NCBI RefSeq assembly: GCF_031755915.1
Contig: NC_083379.1
Span: 25,172,001 to 25,236,000, forward strand
DNA length: 64,000 nt
Reading direction: 5' to 3'
From: Ziziphus jujuba
Taxonomy: Eukaryota; Streptophyta; Magnoliopsida; Rosales; Rhamnaceae
Part shown: positions 1-12,095 of the stretch, piece by piece
How the letters are laid out: every line of letters starts with the position of its first letter
Position numbering within the stretch: position 1 is the stretch's first letter
Translations under genes and position numbers: made by a program
The notes under the pieces: model-generated
What the model was told of the DNA's origin: nothing
The model's input: only the letters and a program-made list of their open reading frames with translations
Database searches by the model: none

Positions 1-1083
1 AAACTATTATTATATTAGCTTGGATCTCAATTAATTTTAGGTTCTAATGGTCACCTTAACCCCTAATCAACTTGTGATTATAAATATTGATATATAATGA
101 AGATGCCACAATAGGAGATGGATGTCCTATTTATAAGTCAGACTAAAATACTTGATTTCTATTCAATGTTTTAGGTATTCAAAGAGAACAAAGATAATCC
201 TTTCTTACAAATAAATTTCTGTATGAATAATGTACTGAATATTATTGAGATAATAAGCCTTAAATAGTTTTGAAGTCATAGAACAAAAATCCTAAAACAC
301 AGTATGAAAACCAGCCAAAGTTGTAGAATCCATGATGTGGACGAAATTCATAACTTTCCTAATCTAATTTGGATTAATTAATTTCTTAAGTTTGACATAG
401 GAATTAATTAATTTACAGTCAAAATAATAAAATATCAACCTTTCTAAAGGTATTTTTCCAGCAATTAGATGAATAAAAATAAAAATAAAAGACTAATTTT
501 CTAAAATAAAGGTCAAATTTTAGATTAGGAAACTAGTTGACTAGTTTTAAAACTAAGCTGTTTTTGTCCAATCACCAGCTAGTTTAGACTCCAAATAAGC
601 TACAACATGCCATGTAGGATGCAAAATAGGATTAATATTGGAACAAAAAGAACTTGCTTGAACAACAAGAAGAAAGATGAAAGCCAGCGCCATAATAAAC
701 CAATTCGGCCAACATGAAGTCTTGTGCACCAACATGCTTAGTGAACAACTTTGCTTCTATCTTGGCATGATTTCACCGCCCTTTTGAGTTCTCAATGACA
801 TTCATAAGTCAACAAATTCATTCCTTTCTGCCCGAAGTCCGTAGAAGCACTAATATAGCTTCACGGGTCCATTTCCACCTTCATAACTTGGATGCATAAA
901 ACGGTCCTTGGATCTTCAGGTATTGTTATGCCCTCTTAAGATTTAATAACACCTTGTATGAAGCTAACCAGGTTGTCCTTAAATCCCTTAGCTTGTGATC
1001 TTGTGATTGGTCCCGTCTTCAGTTGCACAGGATCAGCACCTCAGCGAGTAGTCGATTGTAAGGGTACAAGCGGATTCTCATCA
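1..1083 (-). repeat. Ty3/gypsy LTR, reverse, cut by window edge
   Basis: Reverse complement of the family-1 LTR. It ends at the expected terminus (cggattctcatca, reverse of the tgatgagaatccg start) and contains the family's U3 and R blocks. What follows is the reverse of a 5' leader at a point inside that leader, so this is more likely a solo LTR inserted in element E's leader than E's own terminal LTR. The left TSD lies outside the window, so the choice cannot be settled. Its R-region variant (gtatgaataatgtactg) matches the solo LTR at 18830-19857 rather than the neighbouring LTR at 1993-2618. Confidence 0.75.
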
Positions 1084-1977
1084 CAAAGCAAACAAATTTG
1101 GAGTGAATTTTTAACACCTAATTCTTGGCTTAAAATAAGGAAAAATAATGATGCAATTTTTGGAATCAATAAGGTATAGATCAGAATATTAAGAAACCAA
1201 AAATTCAAGGATAAAATTAAGAGAAAGGATTCAAACAACAAACACGAAACAATTTGAACAAAATATGGAATAATTGTTTGTTGTAGGTCTTGTAATTTAA
1301 GTCTAAGTATCAAATCCTTAAACCTATCTTAATCCAATCAATTTAGAACACAATATTCTAATATCTAGCAACAATATTGAATAAATAAACTGCAACTCCA
1401 ACAATTCTCATTCGAATTTCCCAAAGCCAAATAAACTCAAATTTTTTTTTTTATCCTTCAAAACCCGACCTTTTCTTTTTATGCCAAAACTTTTTTGTTT
1501 CTTTCTTAAACTTTGACTTTTTTATTTTCCTTGATCACTAGCAGAATAACACCAACACAAAATCCAGCAGTACAATCAACACCAAAAATGCAACTCAAAC
1601 CAAAAAACTTATCAAACCCGATCCAAACTTCCCAGCAAAAACAAATTGCAAAAATTTTAGGTTTATGAAATATGTTCTCAAAATTCCTCTTTTTTTTTCT
1701 TTTTCTTTTTTGAATATATGAATGCATCCAATTATGATTAAAATAGAAAGGAAAAATCAAAAATAAAAATTACTAAGAACTATTATGCAAAACAACCAAC
1801 AAACTAGAAAGCAAAAATTCAGCTGACAAAAGGAATCAAATTTGGCTATGAAGAATTTTTATTTTTTTTTTGGTAGAGTGTGCATGAGTAAGAAACAAGC
1901 TTAACCTAATGTTAAAAGTGCAGAAAAATACAAAACAAAACAACATAAATAAGATAGATCAAGTGTGAAGAAAATTA
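1084..1977 (-). other. Untranslated leader of gypsy element E
   Basis: Reverse complement of the long leader seen between PBS and gag in elements A and B. It shares the pyrimidine-rich blocks, the stretches seen here as poly-T runs, and the 'aattgttccgtgttt'-like segment. No open frame is credible. It abuts a degenerate PBS and the LTR at 1993, which sets E's orientation (minus strand). E's gag-pol, if present, lies to the left of the window. Confidence 0.6.
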
Positions 1978-1992
1978 GGCTTCAATGCCAAA
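1978..1992 (-). promoter_or_regulatory. Degenerate primer-binding site of element E
   Basis: Read on the minus strand it is tttggcattgaagcc, against tttggtatcagagcc in better preserved copies. That motif is complementary to the 3' end of initiator-Met tRNA and primes minus-strand cDNA. The mismatches indicate an old copy. Confidence 0.65.
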
Positions 1993-2618
1993 TGATTTAA
2001 ACCTAGGTTGACTCGCTCCTAAACCCATATTAAATTAGCCCAGATCGAAATTAAGTTCATACTCTAATGGTCACCTTGATCTCTAATAAACTTGTGATTA
2101 GAAACCTGAGTATATGATGTAAAAGCCATGATAGGTGATGGATGTCCTATTGATAAGTCAAACTAAAACACTAGACCTTTATTCGATGTTTTAGATGTTC
2201 AAAAAGAACAAAGAGAATTCTTCTCATGAATACTTTTTGAATAATAATCTAATATGCCGTTCAGTGAAAAATAAGCCCTTATATAGGCTAAAGTTATAAG
2301 AAATCAAACCCTAAAACTATAAGATTAAATTCAGCTAACATAGAAAGCAATTAGGAAATTGCCAAAATTTTCCAAGTTTCCTAAACTAATTTGGATTAAT
2401 TAATTCCGTAATTTTGAAATATGAATTAATTAATTTACAATTAAAATAATAAAATATGAAATTTCCTAAATTATTTTGTCCAGCAAATAATTAAATAAAA
2501 ACCAAAATAAAAGACTATTTTCTAAAACATAAAGTTAAATTTCAAGTTTTTGAAAGTAGTTGCAGGATCAGTACTCCAGCGTGTAATTTCCTGTAAGGGT
2601 ATAGGCGGATTCTCATCA
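1993..2618 (-). repeat. Ty3/gypsy LTR shared by elements E and R
   Basis: A 626-bp reverse LTR with both ends recognisable (tgatttaaaccta to ggattctcatca), shorter than the usual ~1.13 kb because part of U3 is missing. On its left is the PBS and leader of E, so it is E's 5' LTR. On its right is the reverse polypurine tract and pol end of R, so it is R's 3' LTR. Its R-region variant (ttgaataataatcta) matches R's 5' LTR at 24103. One LTR between two internal regions is the usual product of unequal recombination between tandem copies. Confidence 0.75.
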
Positions 2619-2676
2619 TTCTTTTCCTCTTAAAAAGGATTTTCCCTTAAATCAAAATCATCACCTGCAGCAATTA
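2619..2676 (-). pseudogene. Element R: pol 3' end and polypurine tract
   Basis: Reverse complement of the last pol codons and polypurine tract. The minus strand reads GDDFDLRENPF, a stop, then EEKND, and runs in frame into the LTR tail at 2618. The matching segment in B reads GDNLDLRTNPFQEEGND. It is separated from the rest of R's pol by the solo LTR at 2677-3801. Confidence 0.7.
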
Positions 2677-3801
2677 TGATGAGAATCCGCCTGTACCTAT
2701 ACAATCGACAACCCGCTGGGGTGCAGATCCAATACAATTGAATACCGGGCCAATCACTAGGGCTCAATCCAATGGATTTAAGGACAACCTGGCTGGATTC
2801 ATACAAGGAGTTAGCAATTCTCAAAAGGGCTTGTCAATACCTGACCATTCAAAGCCAGTTTTAAGCATCTAAGTGGTGGAGGCCGATATGGACCAGATAA
2901 CCGTTTTAGTGCATTTATGGACTTCGGGCAGCGAGGAATGTGTTCAACACATCTTGAATTCATATCATTAAGAGGTCATGAAATTAAGTTAAGACAGAAG
3001 CAAAAGCAATCAAAGAAGCCATTTGAGCATGGAAGGAGTTTTTGGCCGAAATTGCTGTATTTACCGCTGGCTTTACTGCATTTCATTGATTTGGCATTTT
3101 CTCATTGTTCCAATGAAAGGCAACGTGTGGGAATCATAATTAGTCCTATTAGGCATCCTACATGACCTATTGGACCTAATTTGGAGCCTTTACAAGCTAT
3201 AAATTGATCAAAGTTAGCTCCGTGAGCAAACTAGCCAACTAGCTTCCTAATTTGATTTTAACTTTTGGTTTCAGAAAACTATATTTTATTTTGGTTTTTA
3301 TTTGTTTATTTGCTGGACAAATTACTTTAGAAAACTTAGAATTTTATTATTTTGATTGTAAATGACTTAGTTCCTTTTTCAAAATTAAGAAATTAATTAA
3401 TACAATTAGATTAGGAAAGGGTGTGAAATTAGACAATTTCTTAATTTGATTCTATGTTGGTTGAAATTTTCTAATCCTTTTAAGATTTTATTTATTCTTT
3501 CAAAGCCTATTTAAAGGCTTGTTTTCAATCAGAAATATTTTTACATATTATTCATAAAATTATTTATGAGAAAGAATTCTCTTTGTTCTCTTTGAACACC
3601 TAAAACACCATTAGAGAATGAGTATTCTAATTTGACTTATCAATAGGGCATCCATCACCTATTGTAGCATCTTCGATATACCAAGGTTTCTAGTCACAGG
3701 TTAATTACGGGTTTAGGTGATCATAATAACTTGAACTTTATTTTTCGATTCCGGACTAATATAATATGGGTTTAGGCGCAAGTCGACCTAGGTTCATATA
3801 A
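2677..3801 (+). repeat. Solo gypsy LTR inserted in R's pol
   Basis: Complete forward family-1 LTR of 1125 bp (tgatgagaatccgcc to ggttcatataa, where the intact terminus is ggttcgtatca). It interrupts R exactly where the matching reverse sequence in other copies reads ctgcagcaaaaggag. The flanking 5-mers aatta and aaatg both look like decayed aaaag. The U3 coding tail (MKxGPITRAQ-like) is present but broken. Confidence 0.8.
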
Positions 3802-4911
3802 AAATGGAGATAAATCGGCAACATTAAAGGTAGCACTCACATTATACTCACTTGGTAAGCCAAGCTTGTAGGAATTTTTCATTAATCCTTTCAAAAACTT
3901 GAAAAGGTCTATCTCCTCAAGGCATAAGCTTTCACTTTCATTGTTCCATAAACCTTTCCTTTTTTAAGTGTGACCAAACCCAATCTCCCAGTTCAAATAC
4001 TACGTTTATTCAACCTTGGTTAGCAATCTTGGCATATTGCTCAGTCGTCCTCTGAATGTTTGCTTTTGTCTTCTCATGAATCTGCTTAACAAATTCAGCT
4101 TTTTATTTTCCATCTAAATTAGCACGTTCACTTGAAGGCAAGGGTGTTAAATCTAATGGAGATAAAGGATTAAAACCATAAACAATTTCAAATGGTGAAT
4201 ATTTAGTGGTAGAATGTATGGTTCTGTTATAAGCAAATTCAACATGTGGCAAACATTCTTCCCAAATTCTCAAATTTCCATCGATTAAAGCTCTTAACGA
4301 TGGAGACAAAGTTCAATACCACATATGCATCTTTAAATAAACATCTTTATACAACATGATAAGCATAGGTTTCTTACATAAGAATGCCTTTTTAATTCAT
4401 CTTGGCTAAGATAATTTTTTTTCTTTTTCTGCTCTCCCTTTTTATTCTCTCTCAGGTTAGAACACTTACCTTGGTGATTAGGCTCGGCTTTGCCTTCTCG
4501 TATGCATGTTGAAGCCATGGGTGGTATGCTTAACTTCTCCCTTTGCCATTCAATTTCCCTCATTTTCTGCATTTGTCAGGTTAGAACACTTACCTTGGTG
4601 ATTAGGCTCGACTTTGCCTTCTCGTATGCATGTTCAAGCCATGGGTGGTATGCTTAACTTCTCCCTTTGCCATTCAATTTCCCTCATTTTCTGCATTTTT
4701 AGTTGATATCTAAATAGTTCTTTTGAGGTCAATGACTCTAGTTTAATTTTCTTTCTTTCCCCTTATCAAATTGCCATGGTCTTCCTAACAAAATATGTCA
4801 AGCATGCATAGGTACAACATCACACAAAACCATATTCACATAATTACCAATGCTAAACTTTACCTTGGCCTATTTATTTACCTTCATCTCTCCACTATCA
4901 TTAAGCCATTA
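3802..4911 (-). pseudogene. Element R: protease 3' part, spacer and integrase C-terminal stub
   Basis: Read on the minus strand from 4911: the second half of the aspartic protease with its ILLGRPWQFD-like motif near 4770; a charged K/E-rich spacer, duplicated (4453-4700); then a junction at about 4310-4328 straight to the integrase C-terminal region. The open stretch 4309-4103 ([36 protein letters not shown]) is typical Ty3/gypsy integrase 3' of the catalytic Glu. RT, RNase H, the integrase zinc finger and the DDE core are absent. The same junction occurs in B (about 16897). R is therefore a non-autonomous internal-deletion form, now also decayed. Confidence 0.75.
4453..4700. repeat. 124-bp tandem duplication in R's spacer
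   Basis: 4453-4576 and 4577-4700 are head-to-tail copies differing at only about two or three positions (ggctcggctt/ggctcgactt, catgttgaag/catgttcaag, and the end). The unit encodes, on the minus strand, the charged spacer between protease and RT. 124 is not a multiple of three, so the duplication shifts frame. Confidence 0.9.
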
Positions 4912-5246
4912 TGATGAGCATCAGCTCGTTTGCACATATCCAACAACCCGCTGGGTTCAGATCCGATATAGTTGAAGGCTAGGTGAATCACTAGGGCTCA
5001 AGCCAAGAGATTTAATGAAAACCTGGCTGTCTTCATCCAAGGTGTAATCAATTATCAAAAGGGCTTGTTCATACCTAAAGATTCAAAGCCTATTTTAAGC
5101 ATCCAAGTGATGGAGGCCGATACAGTCCCCGATAGCTGTTTTAGTACATTTTTGGACTCCAGGTAGCAAGGAATGGATCCAACACTTCATGAATTCAATG
5201 AATATCACTAAAAGGTCATGGAATTAAGACAAGGCAGAATCAAAAG

Positions 5247-6382
5247 TGATACGAACCTAGGATAACCTGCTCCTAAACCCGTATTATATTAGCCCGGTTC
5301 TCAATTAAGTTCAAGTTCTAATGGAATTGACCTCAACCCCTAACCAACCTATGGTTACAAACCTTGGTATAATGTATACGCCACAATAGGGGATGGCAAA
5401 CCTATTGATACGTCAAGCTAAAACAACCAATTCTCTAATGGTGTTTTAGGTGTTCTCAAAGAACAAAGAGATAATTAATCTCACAAGTATTTTCTTAATC
5501 AAATCAAAGTTGTATTCTTATTGAAAAATAAGCCTTTAAATAGGCTACAAAGCCACAAAATAAAACCCTAAAAACAAAGGAAAAACCGGCCATACAAAGT
5601 AGTTTCCTATGGTGGCCGAAATTCTCACTTCTTTCCTTATCTAATTTGGATTAATTAATTCCTTTATTTTGAATTATGAATTAATTAATTTACAATGAAA
5701 ATAATAAAATAATAAATTTCCTAAACTTATTTTTCCAGAAAATAAATAAATAAAAACTAAAAAGTAATGGTAATTTCCTAAAACAAAAAGTAAAAACAAA
5801 TTAGGAAACTAAAAATGGTAGCCTTCTGATCAAGTTGACTTTGATCAATCTTTGACCTCTTTGAGCTCCAAATCAGTTTCTAGATGCTTTGAAGGATGCC
5901 AAATAAGCTGAATATGAAGTCACACAGGTTTCCCATGCTTGAAAAAATAAGAAAAGGCTAATACAGTAAAATACAGTAAAGCCAGCAAGCAATACAGCAA
6001 ATTCGGCCAAAATGTTGATGCTGTCCGTACAAGCCCTTTTTGATTGCAATTGAGGCTGCTTTAACTTGATTCCATGACCTCTTAGGCATATATATTGAAC
6101 CCATAAAGCATTGGAACCATTTCATGCTTCCCGGACTCCAAAAATGTACCAAAACCGTCACCCGGGTCCGTACCAGTCTCCAGCGCTTGTATCAGCAAAA
6201 CAGGTCTTGGTTCTTTGGTCATGATCATTCCTTCTTGATTATGATTTATCCTTTGAATAAGCACAGCAAGGTTATCCTTGAACTTCTTGGCTTGTGCTCT
6301 AGTGATTGGACCCACCTTCATCCGTAACGGATCGGCACCCCAGCGGGTTATCGGTTGTATGGGTTCGGGCGGATTCGCATCA
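5247..6382 (-). repeat. Solo gypsy LTR, complete, reverse
   Basis: 1136 bp from tgatacgaacctagg to ggattcgcatca with no internal region. It sits inside A's 5' LTR, and the flanks aaaag (5242-5246) and acaag (6383-6387) form a 5-bp TSD with one mismatch. Solo LTRs form by recombination between the two LTRs of one element. Its U3 carries an unbroken coding tail (separate entry). Confidence 0.88.
6082..6381 (-). other. Intact 99-codon pol tail encoded in LTR U3
   Basis: From the second base of the LTR this frame is open for 99 codons and ends in TAA. It begins DANPPEP, then TRWGADP, then GPITRAQAKKFKDNLAV, and ends MLYGFNIYA. In complete elements (B, C) pol runs in frame through the polypurine tract into this same frame of the 3' LTR. 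C's 3' LTR has the same tail with the same length and stop position. In this solo LTR there is no upstream pol and the first Met is codon 21, so translation here is unlikely; the frame is a relic of selection in the source element. The function of the tail is unknown to me. Confidence 0.65.
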
Positions 6383-7183
6383 ACAAGTGTCTAAAATGGT
6401 CGTTTGTGTATAGATGGAGTTTTTGGCCAAAAATGTTGTTTTGTTGTTGACTTTACTATATTTTGTTGATTTGGCATTTTCTCTTTGTTCCAATCAAGGG
6501 CAACATATGAGAATCTTCAATAATCATATTTGGCATCCTACAAGCATATGGAAGTTGATTTGGAGCCTTTACAAGCTGAAAATTGGTCAAAGATATCTTA
6601 TGGTCAAACTAGTAAACTAGTTTCCTAATTTGAGTTTGACTTTTTGTTTTAGGAAATTAGTCTTCTATTTGGTTTTTATTTGTTTATTTTTCTGGACAAA
6701 TCAACTTAAGAAATTTATTATTTTATTATTTCAATTGTAAATTAATTAATTTCTAATTCAAAATAAAGGAATTAATTAATCAAAATTATATTAGGAACTG
6801 TGCGGAATTTTGGCCACATTAGGAATGTGTTAATGTATGGCTGGTTTTGTCTTAGTTTTTTAGGGTTTATTGCTTTATGACTTTAGCCAATTTCAGGACT
6901 TATTTTTTAACATGTACACACCTTTAACAATATTCAGAAAATTAATTGTGAGATAGAATTTTCTTAGTTCTCTTTGAATGCCTAAAATACTATTAGAGAG
7001 TGAGCGTTTTAGTTTTGACTTATCAATAGGGCTTCCACAACCTATTGTGGCATCTTTGTTATACCAAGATTTCTAATCATAGGTTGGTTAGAGATTAAGG
7101 TTTTCCCATAAGAACTTGAACTTAATTGAGATCCGGGCTAATATCATACGGATTTAGGTGCAAGTCGATCTAAGTTTGTATCA

Positions 7184-7198
7184 TTTGGTATCAGAGTT
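7184..7198 (+). promoter_or_regulatory. Element A primer-binding site
   Basis: tttggtatcagagtt directly follows the LTR end. It is complementary to the 3' end of initiator-Met tRNA, with one or two changes from tttggtatcagagcc. Confidence 0.85.
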
Positions 7199-8449
7199 GA
7201 ATTTTGTTTAGGTTTGATCTATCTTATTTTCTTTATTTTATTTTGTGTTAATCTACAATTTTAGCATTAGGTTAAGATTGTTCTCAGTTCTTACACGTTT
7301 TGCATAGTAAAAAAAAAAATTTCCTAGTCAAATTAGGTTTGCTTGTTTTATCGTATTCTTGCTTCCTATTTGTTGGTTGCTTTTCATCATTGTTCTTGTT
7401 AATTTGGTTTATTGTTGATTTTTCTTTGTGTTTTAATCGTAATTAGTTATATTCATATATTAAAAAAAAAAGAGTTTGAAAGCATATTGCATTAAAAATC
7501 TAAGGTTGTGCAATTGTTTTTCTTTTTGTTGGAGAATCAGGTTTGTTGAATTTGGTATTGAAGTTTGCAGATTGTATTGAGTTTGGTGCTGCTAGGAATT
7601 GTGTTTGCTTCTTTTTATTTGTGATATAAAAAAAAAAAAGGGAAAAGAAGTGTATTTGCGGCAACAAATTACAATTTCGCAAAATTTACAAATTTTGTAC
7701 TTTGGTGGTCACGGGTTTGTGGAATTTTGGTGTTGGAGTTGCAATTTTGCTTTGTTGTTGATTTGCTGCTGGAGTGATTTTATATTCTATGAGTAAAAGA
7801 AAAAAGTCTGAAGAAAAAAAAAATTTGGGAAAGGCTGGTTTTTTGTTACAATTTGGTGTTTGAATTTGTTTGCCGGAATATTTGGAGTTGCGGGAATTTT
7901 ATATTACTACTGGAAATTTGAATTTTTGAGTGCTAAATTATTTGGAATAAAATTAGTGAAAGGATTTAATACAAAAACTTGAATTACAAAGAACAATAAC
8001 AAACAACTATCCTACATTTTTGTTCAATTTGATTATTGTTCGTGTTTGAATTTCTTTCTCTAAATTTTATCCTTAACTTATTGGTTTATTAATATTGTGG
8101 TTAGCTATTTATTCATTCCGAAAATTTTCTTTCATAATTTTATCTTTGTTTTGGTTAGTTAAACCGAGACTAGATTTTATTATTCCACTCAGTATTTGTT
8201 TGTTCTAATTGCTGTTTTATTTATAAGTTTAAATTAATGTACACTTGTGATCTACTTGCTATTTAAGTGTGCTTTAATTAGAACTTTGAAATATTCTGTG
8301 AGTGGAAAAAGGCAAGAGCGTGTAAGCTTAAAAGAGGGTAAAAACCGAAACCAGTATGCAAACACGAGTGTCGAGACTTTAATTAAGTGGAAACACATGA
8401 GGGAGTGTTTTGGTGATGATTTATTTTATTTTTTCAATATTTTACTAAC
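7199..8449 (+). other. Element A untranslated leader
   Basis: About 1.25 kb between PBS and gag start, T-rich with A-runs (7308, 7460, 7627, 7816). It is homologous throughout to the leaders of B (13246-14400) and C (46527 onward). No credible coding frame; short open stretches here are not conserved among copies. Confidence 0.7.
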
Positions 8450-10097
8450 ATGGCAGATTCAAAGATTCTTGGGTGATTCCCGTGCTACAGGGAGTGGAGG
8501 TAAACACACAGACATGATGGCAGTTTTGGAACAATTACAACAGATGAATGCTCGCTTTAATCACAAGGAGGGCCGAATATAAGGTTTGATGTACATGGAG
8601 GCCGAGGTCGAGGTCGAGGAGGCCGAAGGCTACCTAGAGAAGAATTCGGGGAAGATAACTTTGGAGATGATTTTGAAGAGGAGGTTGATGATATTTTTGC
8701 ACTCCAAGGAAGGACAACTCGTGGGAGACCAGCAAGGAATGAGGATGATGATCTTGAACATATTAAAGTCAACATACCACCCATTTTTGGGAAATGTGGT
8801 CCGAAAGTTTACCTAGAATGGGACAAGCGAATGGAGATGATATTCGATTGTCATAACTATTTGGAGGCTAAGAAGGTTAAATTGGTAGCTTTGGAGTTTG
8901 GACATTATACACTCCGGTGGTGGACAAATGAGCAAAGTAACCGAAGGAGAGTTGGAGATGAACCTATTACTACTTGGCGACAAATGAAAGGAGCCATGAG
9001 AAAGAGATTTGTACCGACTCATTACCATAGGTTACTATATCAAAGGTTACAATCATTATCACAAGGTAGTAGGACCGTGGAGGATTACTACAAGGAGCTG
9101 GAGATGCTTATGATGAGCTTAAGCATGAATGAAGATAAAGAAGCAACCATGGCATGGTTTTTAGGTGGGTTGAATCGAGAGATAGCCAATCAATTGGAAT
9201 TACAACAATATATGGAATTGGAAGAGATGTTGTATGTGGCTATCAAACTTGAGAATCAATTCAAGATGAAGGGTACAAGCTCATGGTTTGGAGGTGCTAC
9301 AAGCAGCAGGAGGTTAAATCCAAGTGTTTGAAGAAGCAATCCCACATATGACAACAAGCCAAAATCGAAGCTACGTGAGGAAAGCACCAATGGACTAAAA
9401 ATAGAAGGCAAAGCTAAATCTGTCTGTCCAAACACTAAGGAATGAAGGTAAATTTGATCCTAAACCTTCTAAAACTCATGACATTGTGTGTTTTAAATGC
9501 CAGGGACAAGGATACATTATTAACCAATACCAAAATAGGAGAATCATGGTGCTGAAAGGTAATAGTGAGTTAGAATCCGAAAGTGAAGAAGGTGGAGGTG
9601 AAACTGAGCAAGAAGAGGAAGAATTCGAAGATGAAGCTGAGACCTTAAATGCTTCAAATGTCAAATTGAGCTTGGTGAGTAGGAGAGTCTTGACTATGTA
9701 CAAAGATGGGGATCAATTACAAAAGGAGAACATCTTCCACACTCGTTGTGAAATCAAAGGTAAGTGCAAATGTAATTAGTAATGTTGTGGTGGAAAAATT
9801 AGGCTTAACTATAATTAAAACATCCTGAACCATATAGATTACAATGGCTTAATGATAGTGGTGAGATGAAAGTAAACAAACAAACTATAGTAAAATTTAG
9901 CATCGATAAAGATGTGGATGTTGTTTTATGTGATGTTGCATGCCGAACATATTTTATTAGGTAGACCATGGCAATTTGATAAAGATACTATCCATTATGG
10001 TCAAGAAAATGCTATTGTTTTTAGACTTAAAGGTAAAAAGGTCAAGCTGGAACCATTAACTCCCAAGGAGGTATTTAGAGACCAACTTCAAATATAA
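8450..10097 (+). pseudogene. Element A gag and protease, degenerate
   Basis: The ATG at 8450 begins MADSK as in B, then the frame breaks within ten codons. 8831-9331 is the best part of the Retrotrans_gag domain (FGHYTLRWWTNEQ, MRKRFVPTHYH, SLSQGSRTVEDYY). In the zinc knuckle near 9490 the His and the last Cys of CX2CX4HX4C are both Tyr. At about 9765 a 33-nt deletion relative to B removes the protease DSGS active site. The downstream ILLGRPWQFD motif (about 9950) survives. Capsid/nucleocapsid and protease function are lost. Confidence 0.8.
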
Positions 10098-12095
10098 TAA
10101 AGGAGGGAGGCCAAGAAGCTCAAAGAAAAAACAAGTGTGGCACCTACGGCTTCAACACCCATTCAAGGAGGTAAGGCTGAACATGATCAACTGGGTAAGA
10201 TTTCTAAAACTCAAATTGAGTGAAAAAACCAAGGCAAACCCAAGAGTGAGAAGAAACTTGAGAAAGCCAAGAGGAATAGTGAGAAACCCAAGAGTGAAGG
10301 AAAGAAAGCAATGGCCATGAGAGAGAAAAAAAAGAGAGGAAAGAGTAGAAAAAATAAAAATTTTCATCTCAGCTTTAGAGATGTTAAAAAAGCCATTTTG
10401 AGTAAGAAACCATTGCTGATCATGATTTATAAAGATAATTATTTAAATGATCAAGCTAATCCCAAAGAACATGAATTACCAAGTTCTATTTCTTCTCGTT
10501 TGCAGGAATTTGATGATGTATTTCTGAAGGAAATTCTCAATGGTTTACCACCTATCCGAGGGATTGAACATCAAATTAATTTTGTACCAGGAGATAGAAT
10601 TCCTAATAGGCCTGCATATAGGAGTAATCACGAGAAGACAAAGGAGCTACAAAGACAGGTAAGTGAGTTATTAGATAAAGGTTATATTCGTGAAAGCATG
10701 AGTCCATGTGTTGTTCCTATTTTGTTAGTACCTAAAAAGATGGTTCATGGCGCATATATGTAGATTGTAGAGCCATAAATAATATAACCATTAAATATAG
10801 GGATCCAATTCCTAGGTTAGATGACATGTTAGATGAATCATATGGTGCATGCATATTTACTAAAATTGATCTTAGGAGTGGGTATTATCAAATTAAGACT
10901 AAATATGGATTGTATGAATGGTTAGTGATGCCTTCTGGTTTAACTAATGCACCTAGTACTTTCATGAGTTTAATGAATCATGTCATACGTCCATTTATTG
11001 ATAAATTTGTGGTTGTATATTTTGATGATATTTTAGTGTACAGCCGAAACCTTAATGATCATGTAGAGCATTTTAGGAAAGTTTTAAATATTCTTAGGAA
11101 AGAAAGGTTATTTGCTAACATGAAAAAGTGTGCTTTTTGTAAATAAGTTAGTTTTTCTTGGACTTGTTGCAAGTTCTGAAGGAATTAAAGTTGATTAATC
11201 CAAGGTAAAAGCAATCCAAGAGTGGCCGAAACCTACCTCCATTACCCAAGTGAGGAGCTTTTATGATTTGGATAGTTTTTCAAAAGATTTGTCAAGGATT
11301 TTAGGACCATCATCACACCTTTGACCGAAGTAGTAAAGAAGAATGTTGGCTTTAAATGGAGGGGAGTACAAGATAAATCTTTTAATTTATTAAAAGAAAA
11401 ATTAACCAATGCACCTTTACTAGTTTTGCCAATTTTTTCTAAGACTTTTGAAATTGAATATGATGCTTCGGGTGTAGGTATTGGAGCTGTTTTAATACAA
11501 GGAGGAAGACCCATAGCCTATTTTAGTGATAAATTGAATGGAGATGCACTAAACTATTCGACCTATGACGAAAAGATGTATGCTTTGGTGAAAGTTTTGG
11601 AAGCATGGCAGCATTATTTAATGCCAAAGGAGTTTGTTATTCTTACGCATCATGAATCTTTGAAGCACATTAAAGGTTAAGGGAAGCTCCACCGAAGGCA
11701 TGCTAAATGGATTGAGTTCATTGAAACTTTTCCTTGTCTTATTCACTATAAGAAAGGTAAGGAAAATATGGTTGCCGATGCATTATCTCGAAAGTATGTA
11801 TTATTTTCTACCTTAGATGCTAGATTTCTTGAATTTGAACAATTCAAAGAACTTTGTAAGCATGATATGATTTTGGAGAAATATTTAGGACCTGTACAAA
11901 CTATGATTTTAATAAAATTTTCATCTTTAAGGGGTATTTGTTTAGGGAAAACAAACTTTTTATGCCTAATTGCAGCATTAGGGGATTGTTAGTGAGGGAA
12001 AGTCATGGTAGTGGTTTAATGAGTTATTTTGGTGTATTTAAAACTTTATCCTTGTTGCAAGAACATTTTTATTAGCCTAACATGAGGAGATATGT
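10098..12095 (+). pseudogene. Element A pol: RT, RNase H and integrase N-terminus
   Basis: A charged spacer (10098-10370) leads to a conserved SFRDVKKAILSKKPLLIMIYKD-like block and the pre-RT segment (LPPIRGIEHQINF). [15 protein letters not shown] at 10855 and YFDDILVYS at 11018-11044, so the catalytic YFDD is intact. A 36-nt in-frame deletion near 10894 removes the residues between YYQI and TKYGLYEW (the EGDEWKTAF segment kept in C). RNase H: 11321-11680, with [16 protein letters not shown] and later [18 protein letters not shown] lies at 11771. The integrase zinc-finger region follows up to 12095, where B is inserted. Several stops interrupt it. Confidence 0.82.

Larger units (their letters stand above)
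4912..7183 (+). repeat. Element A 5' LTR, split by a solo LTR
   Basis: Forward LTR in two pieces, 4912-5246 and 6383-7183. It starts tgatgagcatcag and ends aagtttgtatca just before the PBS. With the insert removed it is about 1.14 kb. It shares with A's 3' LTR the variant 'cagatccgatatagttgaag', which pairs the two LTRs. Confidence 0.8.
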
